Assembly (NCBI GenBank): GCA_965205055.1
Contig: OZ242030.1
Span: 1,302,001-1,366,000 of the forward strand
Origin: CBDBBY01 sp965205055
GTDB taxonomy: Bacteria; Pseudomonadota; Alphaproteobacteria; Rhodobacterales; Rhodobacteraceae
DNA length: 64,000 nt
Reading direction: 5' to 3'
A program made the position numbers and the translations under genes. Every line of letters starts with the position of its first letter. Within the stretch, counting starts at the first letter, position 1. The notes under the pieces are model-generated. The model ran no database searches and was not told where the DNA came from. It worked only from the letters and a program-made list of their open reading frames with translations. Below, one piece after another: positions 1 through 9,462 of this stretch.

Positions 1-2472
1 TTCCAGATTGGACGGGTCGTAGGGGCTTTCTTCAGTGATGACTGCCGGCCATAGCTTGTCGAACATTTTCACACTGAGTTCCGTGCCTGGCTTCGCGAGA
101 CCGGGCCGGACGTAACCCATTCCGATGGACTTGCCGAATGCAACGGATTCGCCGCCCGATGTCAGCCGCCCGACCCTATCGGTTCCGCAATACAGCGCTT
201 CCCGCCCCCATGGGCAAGCGTCCTCCGGACCGTCGATCAGCAAAGTAATGCATTTCGAGCGGATTCCTGCATCCAGCATCGGCTGCTTTCCGTAGAATTC
301 TTTGGACAGATCGACAAAGCGGTCCAGCCCGCCCTCAAGCGGCGTCGCGTCTCGACCGAGTTCGGTCCCGAACGCCCTGTAGCTTTTCTCTTGCCGGAGC
401 CAATTCTGCGCGCGCGCGCCAAAAAATTTCAGGGATCGTGATTCACCTGCTTCGGCAAGCCTGTCGAAAAGATAGTTCTGCATTTCCATCGGGTGGTGGA
501 GCTCCCAGCCCAATGACCCGGTGTACGAAACGCGGAACGCCCTGACCGGGCACATGCCGATTTCCAGATTCCGCCATGAAAGCCAAGGAAACCTTTTGTT
601 TCCCAATGCCGATTCCGGCTCGCGGTCGCGGATCGCGTCCTTCAGCACGGCCCGCGAATCCGGCCCCGCGAGCGCAAAAACTCCCCACTGGCTCGTCACG
701 TCATGGATGTCGATCCATCCGAATTCGCCCGTCTTGTCGGCGGCCGCCTTCCTGAGGAAATCTCCGTCGTAGGCAGACCAAGCCCCTGCCGAAACAAGAT
801 AAAACTCATCTTCGGATATCCGCGCGATCGTGTATTCCGACCGCGTCGTTCCGGCGCCCGTGAGCGCATAGGTGAGACAAATTCTCCCCTCGCCAGGCAG
901 TTTGTTGCAGGTGAACCAGTCCAGAAAATCGCGAGCGCCCGGCCCGCGAACCGCATGCTTGGCGAAGGCCGTCGCGTCGAAAAGCCCGACCCCTTCCCGC
1001 ACCGCTTTGGATTCCGCCACCGCGTACGGCCACCATCCGCCTCGGCGGAATGAACGGGATGCGTGATCGTCGAAACCTTCAGGCGCATAATAGTTCGGTC
1101 TTTCCCATCCGTTGACCTGGCCGAATTGAGCGCCTCTCGCTTTCATCCTGTCGTAGCAAGGAGCTGTTCGCAGCGGCCGGCAGGCTTCGCGCTCCTCGTC
1201 GGGGTGGTGCAGAATGTAGACGTGGCTGTAGCATTCCTCATTTTTTCGGCAGGAATACTCGATCGTCATCCAATCGCCGTATCGCTTGGGATCAAGCGAG
1301 GCCATATCGATTTCGGCTTCGCCTTCCACCATCATCTGAGCAAGATAATGGCCTGTTCCGCCGGCGGCGGTGATCCCGAACGAGAATCCTTCCGCCAGCC
1401 ACATGTTTCGAAGGCCCGGCGCGGGGCCGACCAGCGGGTTGCCGTCGGGCGTGTAGCATATGGGACCGTTGAAGTCGTCCTTCAGTCCCGCGTTCTCCGA
1501 CGACGGGATCCGGTGAATCATCGAAAGGTATTCGGTTTCGATTCGATCCAGATCGAGCTCGAACAGATCGGCTCTGAACGATTCCGGCACATCGTATGCG
1601 AACCGGGCCGGGGCCCCTCGCTCGTAAGGGCCGAGTATCCACCCGCCACGCTCCTCGCGCACATACCACTTGGCGTCCGCGTCCCTAAGCACCGGATGCT
1701 CGCCGTTGGACCGCCTCCATTCGACCAGCTTCTTGTCCGAGTCAGTGACAATGTACTGGTGCTCTACGGGTATCGCAGGCATCTTGATTCCCAGCAGCCT
1801 TGCGGTGCGTTGCGCGTGGTTCCCGGTGGCCACAACGACATGCTCGGCCCGGTATTCGAATCGTTCCTCTCCGGCGACGAGATTGCCGCCCTTTTCGGTC
1901 ATGCAGCAGCCGCGAACGATCCATTCGGCACCCGTCCATTCGAACGAATCGGCTTGCCGCTTCCGATGCATTGCGACTCCCCGCTGCCGGGCCCCCTTCG
2001 CCATCGCCTGGGTGACATCGGCCGGGTTGATGTAGCCGTCCGTCGGGTGGAAAAGCGCGCCGACGAGATCGTCGGTGCGCACGAGAGGATACCGTTCGGA
2101 TATTTCAGAAGGCGAAAGCCATTCGTAAGGGATGCCTACGGTCTCGGCCGTCGACGCATAGAGCATGTACTCGTCCATGCGCTCTTGCGTCTGCGCCATC
2201 CTGAGGTTGCCCACCACGCTGAACCCGGGATTGAGGCCGGTCTCCGCCTCCAAGGTCTTGTAGTATTTGACCGAGTAATCGTGGATGTGGCTGGTCGCAT
2301 AGCCCATGTTGAACAAGGGAAGCAGTCCGGCGGCGTGCCACGTGGATCCGGACGTAAGCTCGTCGCGCTCGATCAGCACGACTTCCGACCAGCCGGCTCT
2401 CGCCAGATGGTATGCGATCGAAACACCGACGGCTCCGCCGCCGACCACAAGCGCTCGCGCATGTTCGGTCAT
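1..2472 (-). CDS. FAD-dependent oxidoreductase with C-terminal GcvT domain (dimethylglycine/sarcosine dehydrogenase type), 3' end outside window
   Basis: Read on the minus strand from an ATG at 2472, the frame stays open for all 824 codons to the window edge. The N-terminus has the dinucleotide-binding motif GGGAVGVSIAYHLARAG (about residues 10-26), followed by ERDELTSGSTWHAAGLL, typical of DAO-type N-methyl-amino-acid dehydrogenases. Near residue 650 the GcvT-like motif SYTGSLGWELHHPME appears, and the last visible residues (GMGYVRPGLAKPG, then SPYDPSN) are typical of the extreme C-terminus, so only a few codons are missing. The family demethylates dimethylglycine or sarcosine with FAD and passes the one-carbon unit to tetrahydrofolate. 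The exact substrate cannot be told. It is divergent from the M3 peptidase across about 190 bp. Confidence 0.9.
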   Translation of the reverse strand, partial: MTEHARALVVGGGAVGVSIAYHLARAGWSEVVLIERDELTSGSTWHAAGLLPLFNMGYATSHIHDYSVKYYKTLEAETGLNPGFSVVGNLRMAQTQERMDEYMLYASTAETVGIPYEWLSPSEISERYPLVRTDDLVGALFHPTDGYINPADVTQAMAKGARQRGVAMHRKRQADSFEWTGAEWIVRGCCMTEKGGNLVAGEERFEYRAEHVVVATGNHAQRTARLLGIKMPAIPVEHQYIVTDSDKKLVEWRRSNGEHPVLRDADAKWYVREERGGWILGPYERGAPARFAYDVPESFRADLFELDLDRIETEYLSMIHRIPSSENAGLKDDFNGPICYTPDGNPLVGPAPGLRNMWLAEGFSFGITAAGGTGHYLAQMMVEGEAEIDMASLDPKRYGDWMTIEYSCRKNEECYSHVYILHHPDEEREACRPLRTAPCYDRMKARGAQFGQVNGWERPNYYAPEGFDDHASRSFRRGGWWPYAVAESKAVREGVGLFDATAFAKHAVRGPGARDFLDWFTCNKLPGEGRICLTYALTGAGTTRSEYTIARISEDEFYLVSAGAWSAYDGDFLRKAAADKTGEFGWIDIHDVTSQWGVFALAGPDSRAVLKDAIRDREPESALGNKRFPWLSWRNLEIGMCPVRAFRVSYTGSLGWELHHPMEMQNYLFDRLAEAGESRSLKFFGARAQNWLRQEKSYRAFGTELGRDATPLEGGLDRFVDLSKEFYGKQPMLDAGIRSKCITLLIDGPEDACPWGREALYCGTDRVGRLTSGGESVAFGKSIGMGYVRPGLAKPGTELSVKMFDKLWPAVITEESPYDPSNLE

Positions 2473-2665
2473 GTGCTGGCTTCCTTCACCCGATTCGATA
2501 GTTCACTCCGAGCCGCCGATTTAACACGAAGTTTATGAACAATTGTTCCATAATCGACTATTTGCCCCCATATAGCGGAATTGGCCATGGGCTGATCGCG
2601 CATCGGGAGCGGCCCCGATGCCGGCCGCCCATGGGTTCGTACGGAAGATTTTCAGGGAGCAACGA

Positions 2666-4702
2666 ATGAAACCCAACCCTTTGCTGCAGAATTGGAGCAC
2701 TCCTTTTGAAATACCGCCATTCGGAGAGATCCGAGACGAAGATTTTCCGGACGCTTTCGAAGCCGGATTCGCCGAAGCGCGGGCCAATATCGACCGAATT
2801 GCAGGTCAGGAGGAGCCGGCAAGTTTCGAAAATACGATCGAAGCGCTCGAGACCGCCGATTCGCAGTTGAGCAAAGTGTGCTCGATTTTCTTCAATCTCG
2901 GCGCATCGGACAGCAACGAATCGCGCCGGGCCTTGGAAACCGACGTCAGCCCGAAGCTCGCTGAATATTCAACTGACGTGACGCTGAATCCCGACCTTTA
3001 CGGCCGTCTGAAATCGCTTTGGGAACGGCGGGACGAGTTGGGCTTGAATTCCGAGCAGCAAAGAGTGCTGGAGCTCTACAAGCGGGATTTCGTTCTGTCC
3101 GGAGCGGAGCTTGAAGGAGAATCGAGAGAAAGGTTCAGGGCCGTAAGCAAACGTCTGGCGGAACTCTCCACGGAGTTCTCGCAAAACCTTCTGGCGGACG
3201 AGTCGGGCTGGCACATGCTGATCTCCGAAGACGAGCTGTCGGGCTTGCCGGAATTCGCCGTCGACGCGGCAAAGCAAGCCGCCGCCGACCTCGGACGCCA
3301 AGGCTACGCGATCACGCTCAACAGATCGAACATCGTTCCGTTTCTGCAGTATTCCACGGTGCGCGGACTGAGGAAGAAAGCCTTCGAAGCCTGGTGCCGG
3401 CGCGGCGCGAACGGCGGAGCGAACGACAACAGGAATATCGCGGCCGAAATACTGGATCTTCGTTCAGAACTCGCGCAGCTCCTCGGATTTTCCAGCTACG
3501 CGGAATTGAAATTGAGCACGGAGATGGCGAAATCCCCGTCCGCCGTTCGCGAATTCCTGTCCGCGGTGTGGGCTCCCGCCAAATCCCGGGCGGAATCGGA
3601 CTCCGGAGCGCTGCGCTCGATGATGAACGAGGACGGCATCGAGGGCGAACTTGAACCTTGGGATTGGCGGCATTACGCGGAACGACGGCGCAAAGCCCAG
3701 CACGACGTCGACGAAGTCGCAAGCAAGCAATATTTTCAGCTCGATCATATGATCGACGCGACCTTCCATTGCGCCGAACGCCTGTTCGGGCTCGAATTCC
3801 GCCCGATGGAAATCCCGCTTTATCATCCGGATTGCCGGGCGTGGGAGGTGCGGCAGGGTGATCGCCACATCGCCGTTTTCGTAGGAGATTACTTCGCGAG
3901 ACCCAGCAAGCGGTCCGGCGCGTGGAGCTCGTCGTTCCGCAGCCAGCGCAAGCTGGGAGGCGACGTGCGGCCGATCACGGTGAACGTATGCAATTTCGCA
4001 AAGCCCGCCGAGAACAGCCCTTGCCTGCTGTCGTTCGATGACGCGCGGACGCTTTTCCACGAATTCGGCCACGCGCTGCACTCGATGCTGTCCGATGTCA
4101 CCTATGAAAGAGTGTCGGGCACCTCCGTCGCCAGAGATTTCGTGGAGCTCCCCAGCCAGCTGTTCGAACATTGGCTCGAAACGCCGGAAGTCCTTGCCAA
4201 ATTCGCCGTCCATGCCGAAACCGGCGAACCGATACCGGATTCTCTGATCAGGAAGCTTCTCGCAGCGCGCAATTTCGATCAGGGCTTCGCGACGGTCGAG
4301 TATTTGGCCAGCGCGATCGTCGATCTCGAATTCCACGATTCGCGGCCGCCGGAGGATCTGCTGGCGAGACAATCCGAAGTTCTGGAATCCCTCGGGATGC
4401 CCGATGCGATCCGCATGCGGCATGCAGCGCCGCATTTCGCGCATGTATTCTGCGGAGACGGGTATGCTGCGGGATACTACAGCTACCTCTGGTCCGAGAT
4501 GATGGATGCCGACGCATTCGAGCATTTTCTTGAATCGGGCGGGCCGTTCAGCGAATCGGCGGCGAAGGATTTGCGCACTCACATCCTTTCCGCGGGCGGA
4601 TCAAAGCGCCCGGAGGAGCTTTACAAGGCTTTTCGCGGCCAGCTTCCGGACGCGAACGCCGTGCTGAGAAAACGGGGCTTCGAACACGAAAACATTCAAT
4701 AG
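2666..4702 (+). CDS. M3 family metallopeptidase (oligopeptidase A / peptidyl-dipeptidase Dcp type)
   Basis: Predicted 678-residue cytosolic zinc peptidase that degrades oligopeptides. The zinc-binding motif HEFGH lies at about residues 465-469 within LFHEFGHALHSML, followed by FVELPSQLFEHW, which supplies the downstream glutamate region typical of M3 enzymes. The length matches the family (about 680). An upstream in-frame start at 2618 exists, but the ATG at 2666 is preceded by AGGGAG at 2654-2659 and begins MKPNPLLQNW, a normal family N-terminus, so I chose it. No signal peptide is visible. It is a single gene, convergent with the Liv operon. Whether it is Dcp-like or OpdA-like cannot be resolved here. 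Confidence 0.92.
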   Translation: MKPNPLLQNWSTPFEIPPFGEIRDEDFPDAFEAGFAEARANIDRIAGQEEPASFENTIEALETADSQLSKVCSIFFNLGASDSNESRRALETDVSPKLAEYSTDVTLNPDLYGRLKSLWERRDELGLNSEQQRVLELYKRDFVLSGAELEGESRERFRAVSKRLAELSTEFSQNLLADESGWHMLISEDELSGLPEFAVDAAKQAAADLGRQGYAITLNRSNIVPFLQYSTVRGLRKKAFEAWCRRGANGGANDNRNIAAEILDLRSELAQLLGFSSYAELKLSTEMAKSPSAVREFLSAVWAPAKSRAESDSGALRSMMNEDGIEGELEPWDWRHYAERRRKAQHDVDEVASKQYFQLDHMIDATFHCAERLFGLEFRPMEIPLYHPDCRAWEVRQGDRHIAVFVGDYFARPSKRSGAWSSSFRSQRKLGGDVRPITVNVCNFAKPAENSPCLLSFDDARTLFHEFGHALHSMLSDVTYERVSGTSVARDFVELPSQLFEHWLETPEVLAKFAVHAETGEPIPDSLIRKLLAARNFDQGFATVEYLASAIVDLEFHDSRPPEDLLARQSEVLESLGMPDAIRMRHAAPHFAHVFCGDGYAAGYYSYLWSEMMDADAFEHFLESGGPFSESAAKDLRTHILSAGGSKRPEELYKAFRGQLPDANAVLRKRGFEHENIQ

Positions 4703-4865
4703 CCGTTGGGGAGCATGTCCGGGTTTGCTGTGAGCGCGGCGCCGGCGCGTTTGCCGGGCGACGGCGACGGGCTTCAGTCTGCCGGGCCGCTTTCGACTGA
4801 GGCCCTCTGAAACTCCGGATCTGGCAGCGTTTTTGAATGATCGCTGGACCGGAGAGGTAGATTGA

Positions 4866-6083
4866 TCATTCGTACGAACGCTGGTCGTCGATCACCTTGC
4901 CATCGTTCGGCAGCGTGCCGGGCGCGCAGATCTCGATCCGCCCGCGGAGCTTGAGAATTTCCTGAACCGTGCTCTCGTAGCGCCCGGCCTTGCCGATTTC
5001 GGTTTCCAGCTTCATGGTGAAGACGTCCGCTTCATTCGAGCGTGTGACGACAATCCGCGCCTTTTTGACCTCCGCGTGCCTCTTCACGATTTCAGCGACT
5101 TGCTCGGGACGGACGAACATTCCCTTGATCTTGGTGGTTTGATCCGCGCGCCCCTTCCATCCGACCATTCGCATGTTCGTGCGCCCGCAGGAGCTCATGC
5201 CGGGGAGCACGGCGGAAAGATCGCCGGTCGCGAACCTGATCAAAGGGTAGTCCTCATTCAGCGTCGTCACCAGCACTTCGCCGATCTCGCCTTCGGGAAC
5301 GGGATTTCCTGTCCCCGGAGTCACGATTTCGACGAATACGCCTTCGTCGACGATGAGTCCCTTGTCAGCTACGGTTTCGTACGCAATGTTGCCCAGATCC
5401 GCAGTTGCATAGCATTGCAGGCACCGGATGCCCCGATCCGCGTAATAGGCCCTGACCGAGGGAAACAGCGCACCGGCGCCCACGGCGGCCTTCTTGATCC
5501 GGGACAAATCCAATCCCGCTTCGTCCGCGCTTTCCAGAATGGCCTTGAGATAGTCCGGAGTGCCGGCATACGCGGTCACGCCGAGGTTCGCGGCGGCGAC
5601 CGCCTGCAATTCCGTATTGCCGACGCCGGCAGGAAACACCGTCGCGCCGACCGCTCTGGCCCCGTTTTCGAAGAACAGTCCAGCGGGCGTCATGTGGTAA
5701 GAAAAACAGTTCTGCACCAGATCATTCCCGCCGAAGCCGCAGGCGTGCAGAAACCGCCCGACCCGCCACCAGTCGCGAGCGGCCCGGCCCGGCTCGTAGA
5801 TCGGCCCGGGCGATTGAAACACGTGGTCCAAGTCCGAAATGCTGGTCGCGATCAATCCCCCGAACGGCGGGTTTTCCGCCTGCAGCGCTCCAAGCTTCGA
5901 CTTCCTCAGCACCGGCAGCGCGGCCAGCGCCTCCAAGGAATCGATCTCATTGGGCTCGACATCTCGGAGCAACGCGCCAAGCCCTGTCGACTTGGCCCTT
6001 TCGATCTGCTTCGGCAACTCCAGAGAGATGTCTTTGGCCCGCTCGTCTGCGGATCGAATTTCGCGCTTGTCGTAATGGTCCAT
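4866..6083 (-). CDS. PaaK-like AMP-forming acyl-CoA ligase of the Liv-operon subfamily
   Basis: A 405-residue member of the phenylacetate-CoA ligase family, starting at ATG 6083 (MDHYDKREIRSADERA). The C-terminal part is typical of adenylate-forming enzymes: TTLNEDYPLIRFATGDLS, then GRADQTTKIKGMFVRPEQV. The usual Ser/Thr/Gly-rich ATP loop is not canonical: the equivalent stretch reads VFQSPGPIYEPG, a form I associate with PaaK-like proteins encoded beside Liv transporters. It is the last gene of the operon, 53 bp after livF. It probably activates an imported aromatic or other carboxylic acid with ATP and CoA. Substrate unknown. An in-frame extension runs upstream to 6485, but it overlaps livF and has no family similarity. 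Confidence 0.82.
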   Translation of the reverse strand: MDHYDKREIRSADERAKDISLELPKQIERAKSTGLGALLRDVEPNEIDSLEALAALPVLRKSKLGALQAENPPFGGLIATSISDLDHVFQSPGPIYEPGRAARDWWRVGRFLHACGFGGNDLVQNCFSYHMTPAGLFFENGARAVGATVFPAGVGNTELQAVAAANLGVTAYAGTPDYLKAILESADEAGLDLSRIKKAAVGAGALFPSVRAYYADRGIRCLQCYATADLGNIAYETVADKGLIVDEGVFVEIVTPGTGNPVPEGEIGEVLVTTLNEDYPLIRFATGDLSAVLPGMSSCGRTNMRMVGWKGRADQTTKIKGMFVRPEQVAEIVKRHAEVKKARIVVTRSNEADVFTMKLETEIGKAGRYESTVQEILKLRGRIEICAPGTLPNDGKVIDDQRSYE

Positions 6084-6136
6084 TTTTGGAATGCCCGCCT
6101 GATTGGCTGAAGAATTCGAATCCGGAAGCCGCGCCG

Positions 6137-6961
6137 TCAGTTCATCCACCGCTTCCGGCGCCTGTAGCTCCGAACGTTCCTGAAAGACTTCCGACCCGAT
6201 TCCGACATGCCCAGATAGAACTCCTTGACGTCCGGGTTCTCCCGCAGCTCCTGCGCTGGACCGTCCATGACGATCCGTCCGGTCTCGAGAATGTATCCGA
6301 AATTCGCATACCGCAGGGCGATGTTCGTATTCTGCTCCGCAAGCAGGAATGTGACGCCCTCTTGTTCGTTGAGATTTCGAACGATCTCGAAAATCTCCTC
6401 GACGAGCTGCGGCGCGAGGCCCATCGAAGGCTCGTCCAGCAGAATCATCTTCGGCCGCGACATGAGCGCCCGCGCGATGACGCACATCTGCTGCTCCCCG
6501 CCGGACGCGTATCCGGCAAGCGATCTCCGGCGCTCCTTCAGCCTCGGAAAATAACTGTAGGCAAGCTCAAGATCCGACTTCACGGCTGCTTTGCCGTCGG
6601 CCCGGGTATATGCGCCCGTCAGCAGATTTTCCTCGACGGTCAGGTGTTCGAAGCAATGCCGCCCTTCCATGACTTGTATCACGCCGCGCTTCACAAGATC
6701 CGCCGGGCTCAGGCTGTGAATCCGGCTGCCGTCGTATGTGATCGCGCCTTTCGTCACTTCGCCGCGCTCGGATCGCAGCAAGTTCGAGATGGCTTTCAAG
6801 GTCGTGGTTTTTCCGGCGCCGTTGCCGCCGAGCAAAGCGACGATCCCTCGTTCGGGAACTGAAAGGCTGACGCCTTTCAGGACGAGGATCACGTGATTGT
6901 AGATGACCTCGATGTTGTTGACGTCAAGCAGTGGCGTTTCTGCCGAACCTGAATCCGCCAT
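6137..6961 (-). CDS. Branched-chain amino acid-type ABC transporter ATPase, LivF-like
   Basis: ATP-binding subunit of a Liv (HAAT) importer, acting at the cytoplasmic face of the membrane. It has Walker A GGNGAGKTT, the signature region ASGGEQQMCVIARAL, Walker B MILLDEPSMGLAP and the switch-region LLAEQN typical of LivF. I set the start at ATG 6961. A GTG three codons upstream (6970) is the alternative, and both have weak ribosome-binding sites. It follows the binding-protein gene after a strong hairpin and precedes the PaaK-like ligase. The C-terminus is basic (RSYRRRKRWMN). Function as LivF is clear; the transported substrate is not. Confidence 0.93.
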   Translation of the reverse strand: MADSGSAETPLLDVNNIEVIYNHVILVLKGVSLSVPERGIVALLGGNGAGKTTTLKAISNLLRSERGEVTKGAITYDGSRIHSLSPADLVKRGVIQVMEGRHCFEHLTVEENLLTGAYTRADGKAAVKSDLELAYSYFPRLKERRRSLAGYASGGEQQMCVIARALMSRPKMILLDEPSMGLAPQLVEEIFEIVRNLNEQEGVTFLLAEQNTNIALRYANFGYILETGRIVMDGPAQELRENPDVKEFYLGMSESGRKSFRNVRSYRRRKRWMN

Positions 6962-6996
6962 TTCAGTCACCCAAGGTTTTGAACAGGAAACGCGTT

Positions 6997-7028
6997 CGCC
7001 GGGCCGCCGAAGGGTCGGCGGCCCGGCG
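6997..7028 (-). promoter_or_regulatory. Intercistronic hairpin after the Liv binding-protein gene
   Basis: A perfect 14-bp stem (6997-7010 pairing with 7015-7028) with a 4-nt loop lies between the stop of the binding-protein gene and livF. No U-run follows on the minus strand, so it is more likely a 3'-end stabiliser or partial attenuator of the binding-protein message than a full terminator. Confidence 0.75.
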
Positions 7029-7033
7029 GCGAT

Positions 7034-8317
7034 TCAGCAACGCCGCTCGATGTTGTTCTCGGCGGCGTAAGCCTCGGCATCGGCTTTGATCAGCGCGCTG
7101 ATGATCTCCTTGTCCGAACTGATCATGTCGGAAATCCGGTTCCACTGCTTGTTGTGAGCGTCCCACTGCTGGACCATCGCGATCCCTTGGCCGCCATGGT
7201 TTTCGCAGGTGATTTTCACCGGAGGCCCGAAGTTCGGAAGCCCGATCTCCGCCATGCGCGCCTCGTCGATATCCAGGTTTTCCAGACCGTCGCGCATCAT
7301 CGCCGGCGTGATCTCGGCAACTCCATGCATCTCCTGCGCTGTTCGAATGGCTTCGGTTATCAGGACGCCGCCGTAGACGGCGCGATTGTAGAGCACCGTC
7401 CCGAATTGATCGCCTGCTCCAGCCGCAAGCCCGCGATCATGAACGTACGACTTGATGTCGTCGAAGAGCGGGTAGTCCGTGCCGGGCGCATGCAGCGCGA
7501 GGGCCTTGTAGCCGTGGGCCCGTTCGCCGGCGGGGCCCACATCCGCTTCCGCGCCGGACCACCATACGCCGATGAAGTTCTCCATCGGAAACCTGATGTT
7601 CGCCGCTTCCTGAACCGCAGTCGGGTTCATGATGCCCCACCCCCAAATGAGAAGGTAGTCGGGCTGGGACCGGCGAATCTCGAGCCACTGCGATTTCTGC
7701 TCTTGGCCAGGAGGGTCGATCGGAATGGCTTTGAATTCAAATCCATGCTTCGCGGACAACTCCTCGAGAGTCCGGATGGGCTCCTTCCCGTAAGCGGAGT
7801 TGTGGTACAGAAGCGTGATCGATTTCCCGCTGATGTCGCCGTCGTTCACATCGAGGATATGCTTGACGGCGATCGACGCTCCGTCCCAGTAATGCGCAGG
7901 GAAGTTGAAGACGTGGCTGAACACTGTTCCGTCGGCCGCGGCTGTCCGGCCATATCCCATGGAATGGATCGGGATGTCGTCCGCAGTCGCTTTCGGAATG
8001 AGCTGGTAGGTCGTGCCCGTCGAAAGAGGCGAGTAAACCAGCGAGCCTTCGCCTTTCGTGGATTCATAGCACTCGACGCCCTTCTGCGTATTGTAGCCGG
8101 TCTCGCAATCGAGAATCCGCACCTCAACGCCGCCTATTCCGCCGTCTCTTTCGTTCAGCATCGTGAAATAGTCGGTGAACCCGTCCGCGAGCGGAATGCC
8201 GCCGTACGCGTATGGTCCCGTTCGATAGCTGAACCAAGGGATGACCAGATCAGCCAGCGCGGCAGGTGCCGTCAGCACGGTGGCAAGCGCGGCAGCAGCC
8301 GCAAGTTTGAGTTTCAT
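7034..8317 (-). CDS. Liv-type ABC transporter substrate-binding protein
   Basis: Periplasmic binding protein of about 427 residues, with a Sec signal peptide (MKLKLAAAAALATVLTAPAA, cleavage after ALA). It is a type I periplasmic-binding fold of the Leu/Ile/Val or amide family, as shown by FTMLNERDGGIGG and CETGYNTQKGVECYE. Two ATGs are possible, 8323 and 8317. The ribosome-binding site AAGGAG sits only 2-3 nt before the first and about 8 nt before the second, so I chose 8317. It is the fifth gene of the operon, between livM and livF. The usual branched-chain amino acid annotation is not certain because two acyl-CoA ligases share the operon, which fits an organic-acid ligand better. Confidence 0.92.
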   Translation of the reverse strand: MKLKLAAAAALATVLTAPAALADLVIPWFSYRTGPYAYGGIPLADGFTDYFTMLNERDGGIGGVEVRILDCETGYNTQKGVECYESTKGEGSLVYSPLSTGTTYQLIPKATADDIPIHSMGYGRTAAADGTVFSHVFNFPAHYWDGASIAVKHILDVNDGDISGKSITLLYHNSAYGKEPIRTLEELSAKHGFEFKAIPIDPPGQEQKSQWLEIRRSQPDYLLIWGWGIMNPTAVQEAANIRFPMENFIGVWWSGAEADVGPAGERAHGYKALALHAPGTDYPLFDDIKSYVHDRGLAAGAGDQFGTVLYNRAVYGGVLITEAIRTAQEMHGVAEITPAMMRDGLENLDIDEARMAEIGLPNFGPPVKITCENHGGQGIAMVQQWDAHNKQWNRISDMISSDKEIISALIKADAEAYAAENNIERRC

Positions 8318-8376
8318 GGACATGTCTCCTTTTGACCAGGTTTAATGTTTTTCGCTTCACAGCGCAGCGGCCGCAA

Positions 8377-9459
8377 CTATCGGCCATGCGGGAACGGCCA
8401 CAGCCGCAACTTTTCCTTGAGAAGCCTCCAGAGTTGGGCAAGCCCGTGCGGCTCGGCAATCAGGAACAGTATAATCAATCCGCCGACAATTACGAACTCA
8501 AACTGCGTGGCGATCTGTGTCTGCCAGCCCAAGCCGCCCACCAGCAAGTTTTTCAGAAGCACGGGCAACAGCACCATGAATGCCGCGCCCACGAAAGAAC
8601 CGAAGATCGAACCGAGGCCTCCGATAATGATCATGAACAGCACAAGGAAGGACTGGTTTATGTTGAACGCGTCAGTCGCCTCGACCGCGCCGAGGTAAGC
8701 CGCAAAGAAAAGCGCGCCTGCCACGCCAACGAAGAAGGATGATACTGCGAATGCGGATAGTTTCGCCCTCAGCGGGTTGACGCCGATGATCTCCGCGGCG
8801 ATGTCCATGTCCCGAATCGCCATCCAGCTTCGGCCCAGCGCGCCTCGCGTCAAGTTGCGCGCAAGCCATGCCAAGGCGATTACGAACGCGAGACAGAACA
8901 GGTACTGTGTCGCCGGCGTCACCGTGGGTCCGGTGACCTCGACGCCGAATACCGTGCGCGTGGGCGCACTGATTTGTCCGGTAGCCGAGTAGTTGTAAAA
9001 CCAAGGCACCCTGTTGAAGAGCCAAACAAGAAAGAATTGCGACGCGAGCGTCGCCACGGCGAGATAGAATCCCTTGATCCGCAGCGACGGGAGCCCAAAA
9101 AAGATCCCCACTGCGGAAGTGATCAGCCCGGCCAGCAGAATGCAGAAAACGATGTTCAGATCGGGAAACGCGGTCATGAGCTTGTAGCAGCCGTACGCGC
9201 CGACCGCCATGAATCCGCCGGTTCCGAGCGACAGCTGCCCGCAGTATCCGGTGAGAATGTTCAGTCCCAATGCCGCCAGCGACCAAATCAAAAACGGAAC
9301 CAGGACCGCGTTGGCCCAATAGTCGTTGATAAGGAGCGGCACAGCCACGATCACGACAGCCAGCAGCGCATAATATCCGAATCGCTCGACCCGTATCGGA
9401 AACGTCTGGTTGTCCTGCGCGTAGGTCGTGCGGAACTCGCCGACTTCCCTGTAGAACAT
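8377..9459 (-). CDS. Liv-type ABC transporter permease, LivM-like
   Basis: Membrane permease of 360 residues with about eight to ten hydrophobic segments. It shows the LivM hallmarks GYCGQLSLGTGGFMAVGAY near residue 70 and the EAA-like region RDMDIAAEIIGVNPLRAKL near residue 220. It forms the inner-membrane channel with LivH. The ATG at 9459 lies 3 nt after the livH stop, so translation is probably coupled. It is followed by the binding-protein gene. The C-terminus is cytoplasmic and basic. Confidence 0.93.
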   Translation of the reverse strand: MFYREVGEFRTTYAQDNQTFPIRVERFGYYALLAVVIVAVPLLINDYWANAVLVPFLIWSLAALGLNILTGYCGQLSLGTGGFMAVGAYGCYKLMTAFPDLNIVFCILLAGLITSAVGIFFGLPSLRIKGFYLAVATLASQFFLVWLFNRVPWFYNYSATGQISAPTRTVFGVEVTGPTVTPATQYLFCLAFVIALAWLARNLTRGALGRSWMAIRDMDIAAEIIGVNPLRAKLSAFAVSSFFVGVAGALFFAAYLGAVEATDAFNINQSFLVLFMIIIGGLGSIFGSFVGAAFMVLLPVLLKNLLVGGLGWQTQIATQFEFVIVGGLIILFLIAEPHGLAQLWRLLKEKLRLWPFPHGR

Positions 9460-9462
9460 CCG

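Noticed and set aside
1063..2538. 491-codon plus-strand open frame over the first gene
   Set aside because: It is antisense to the FAD/GcvT enzyme in exact codon register; the minus strand has clear family motifs, the plus-strand translation has none.
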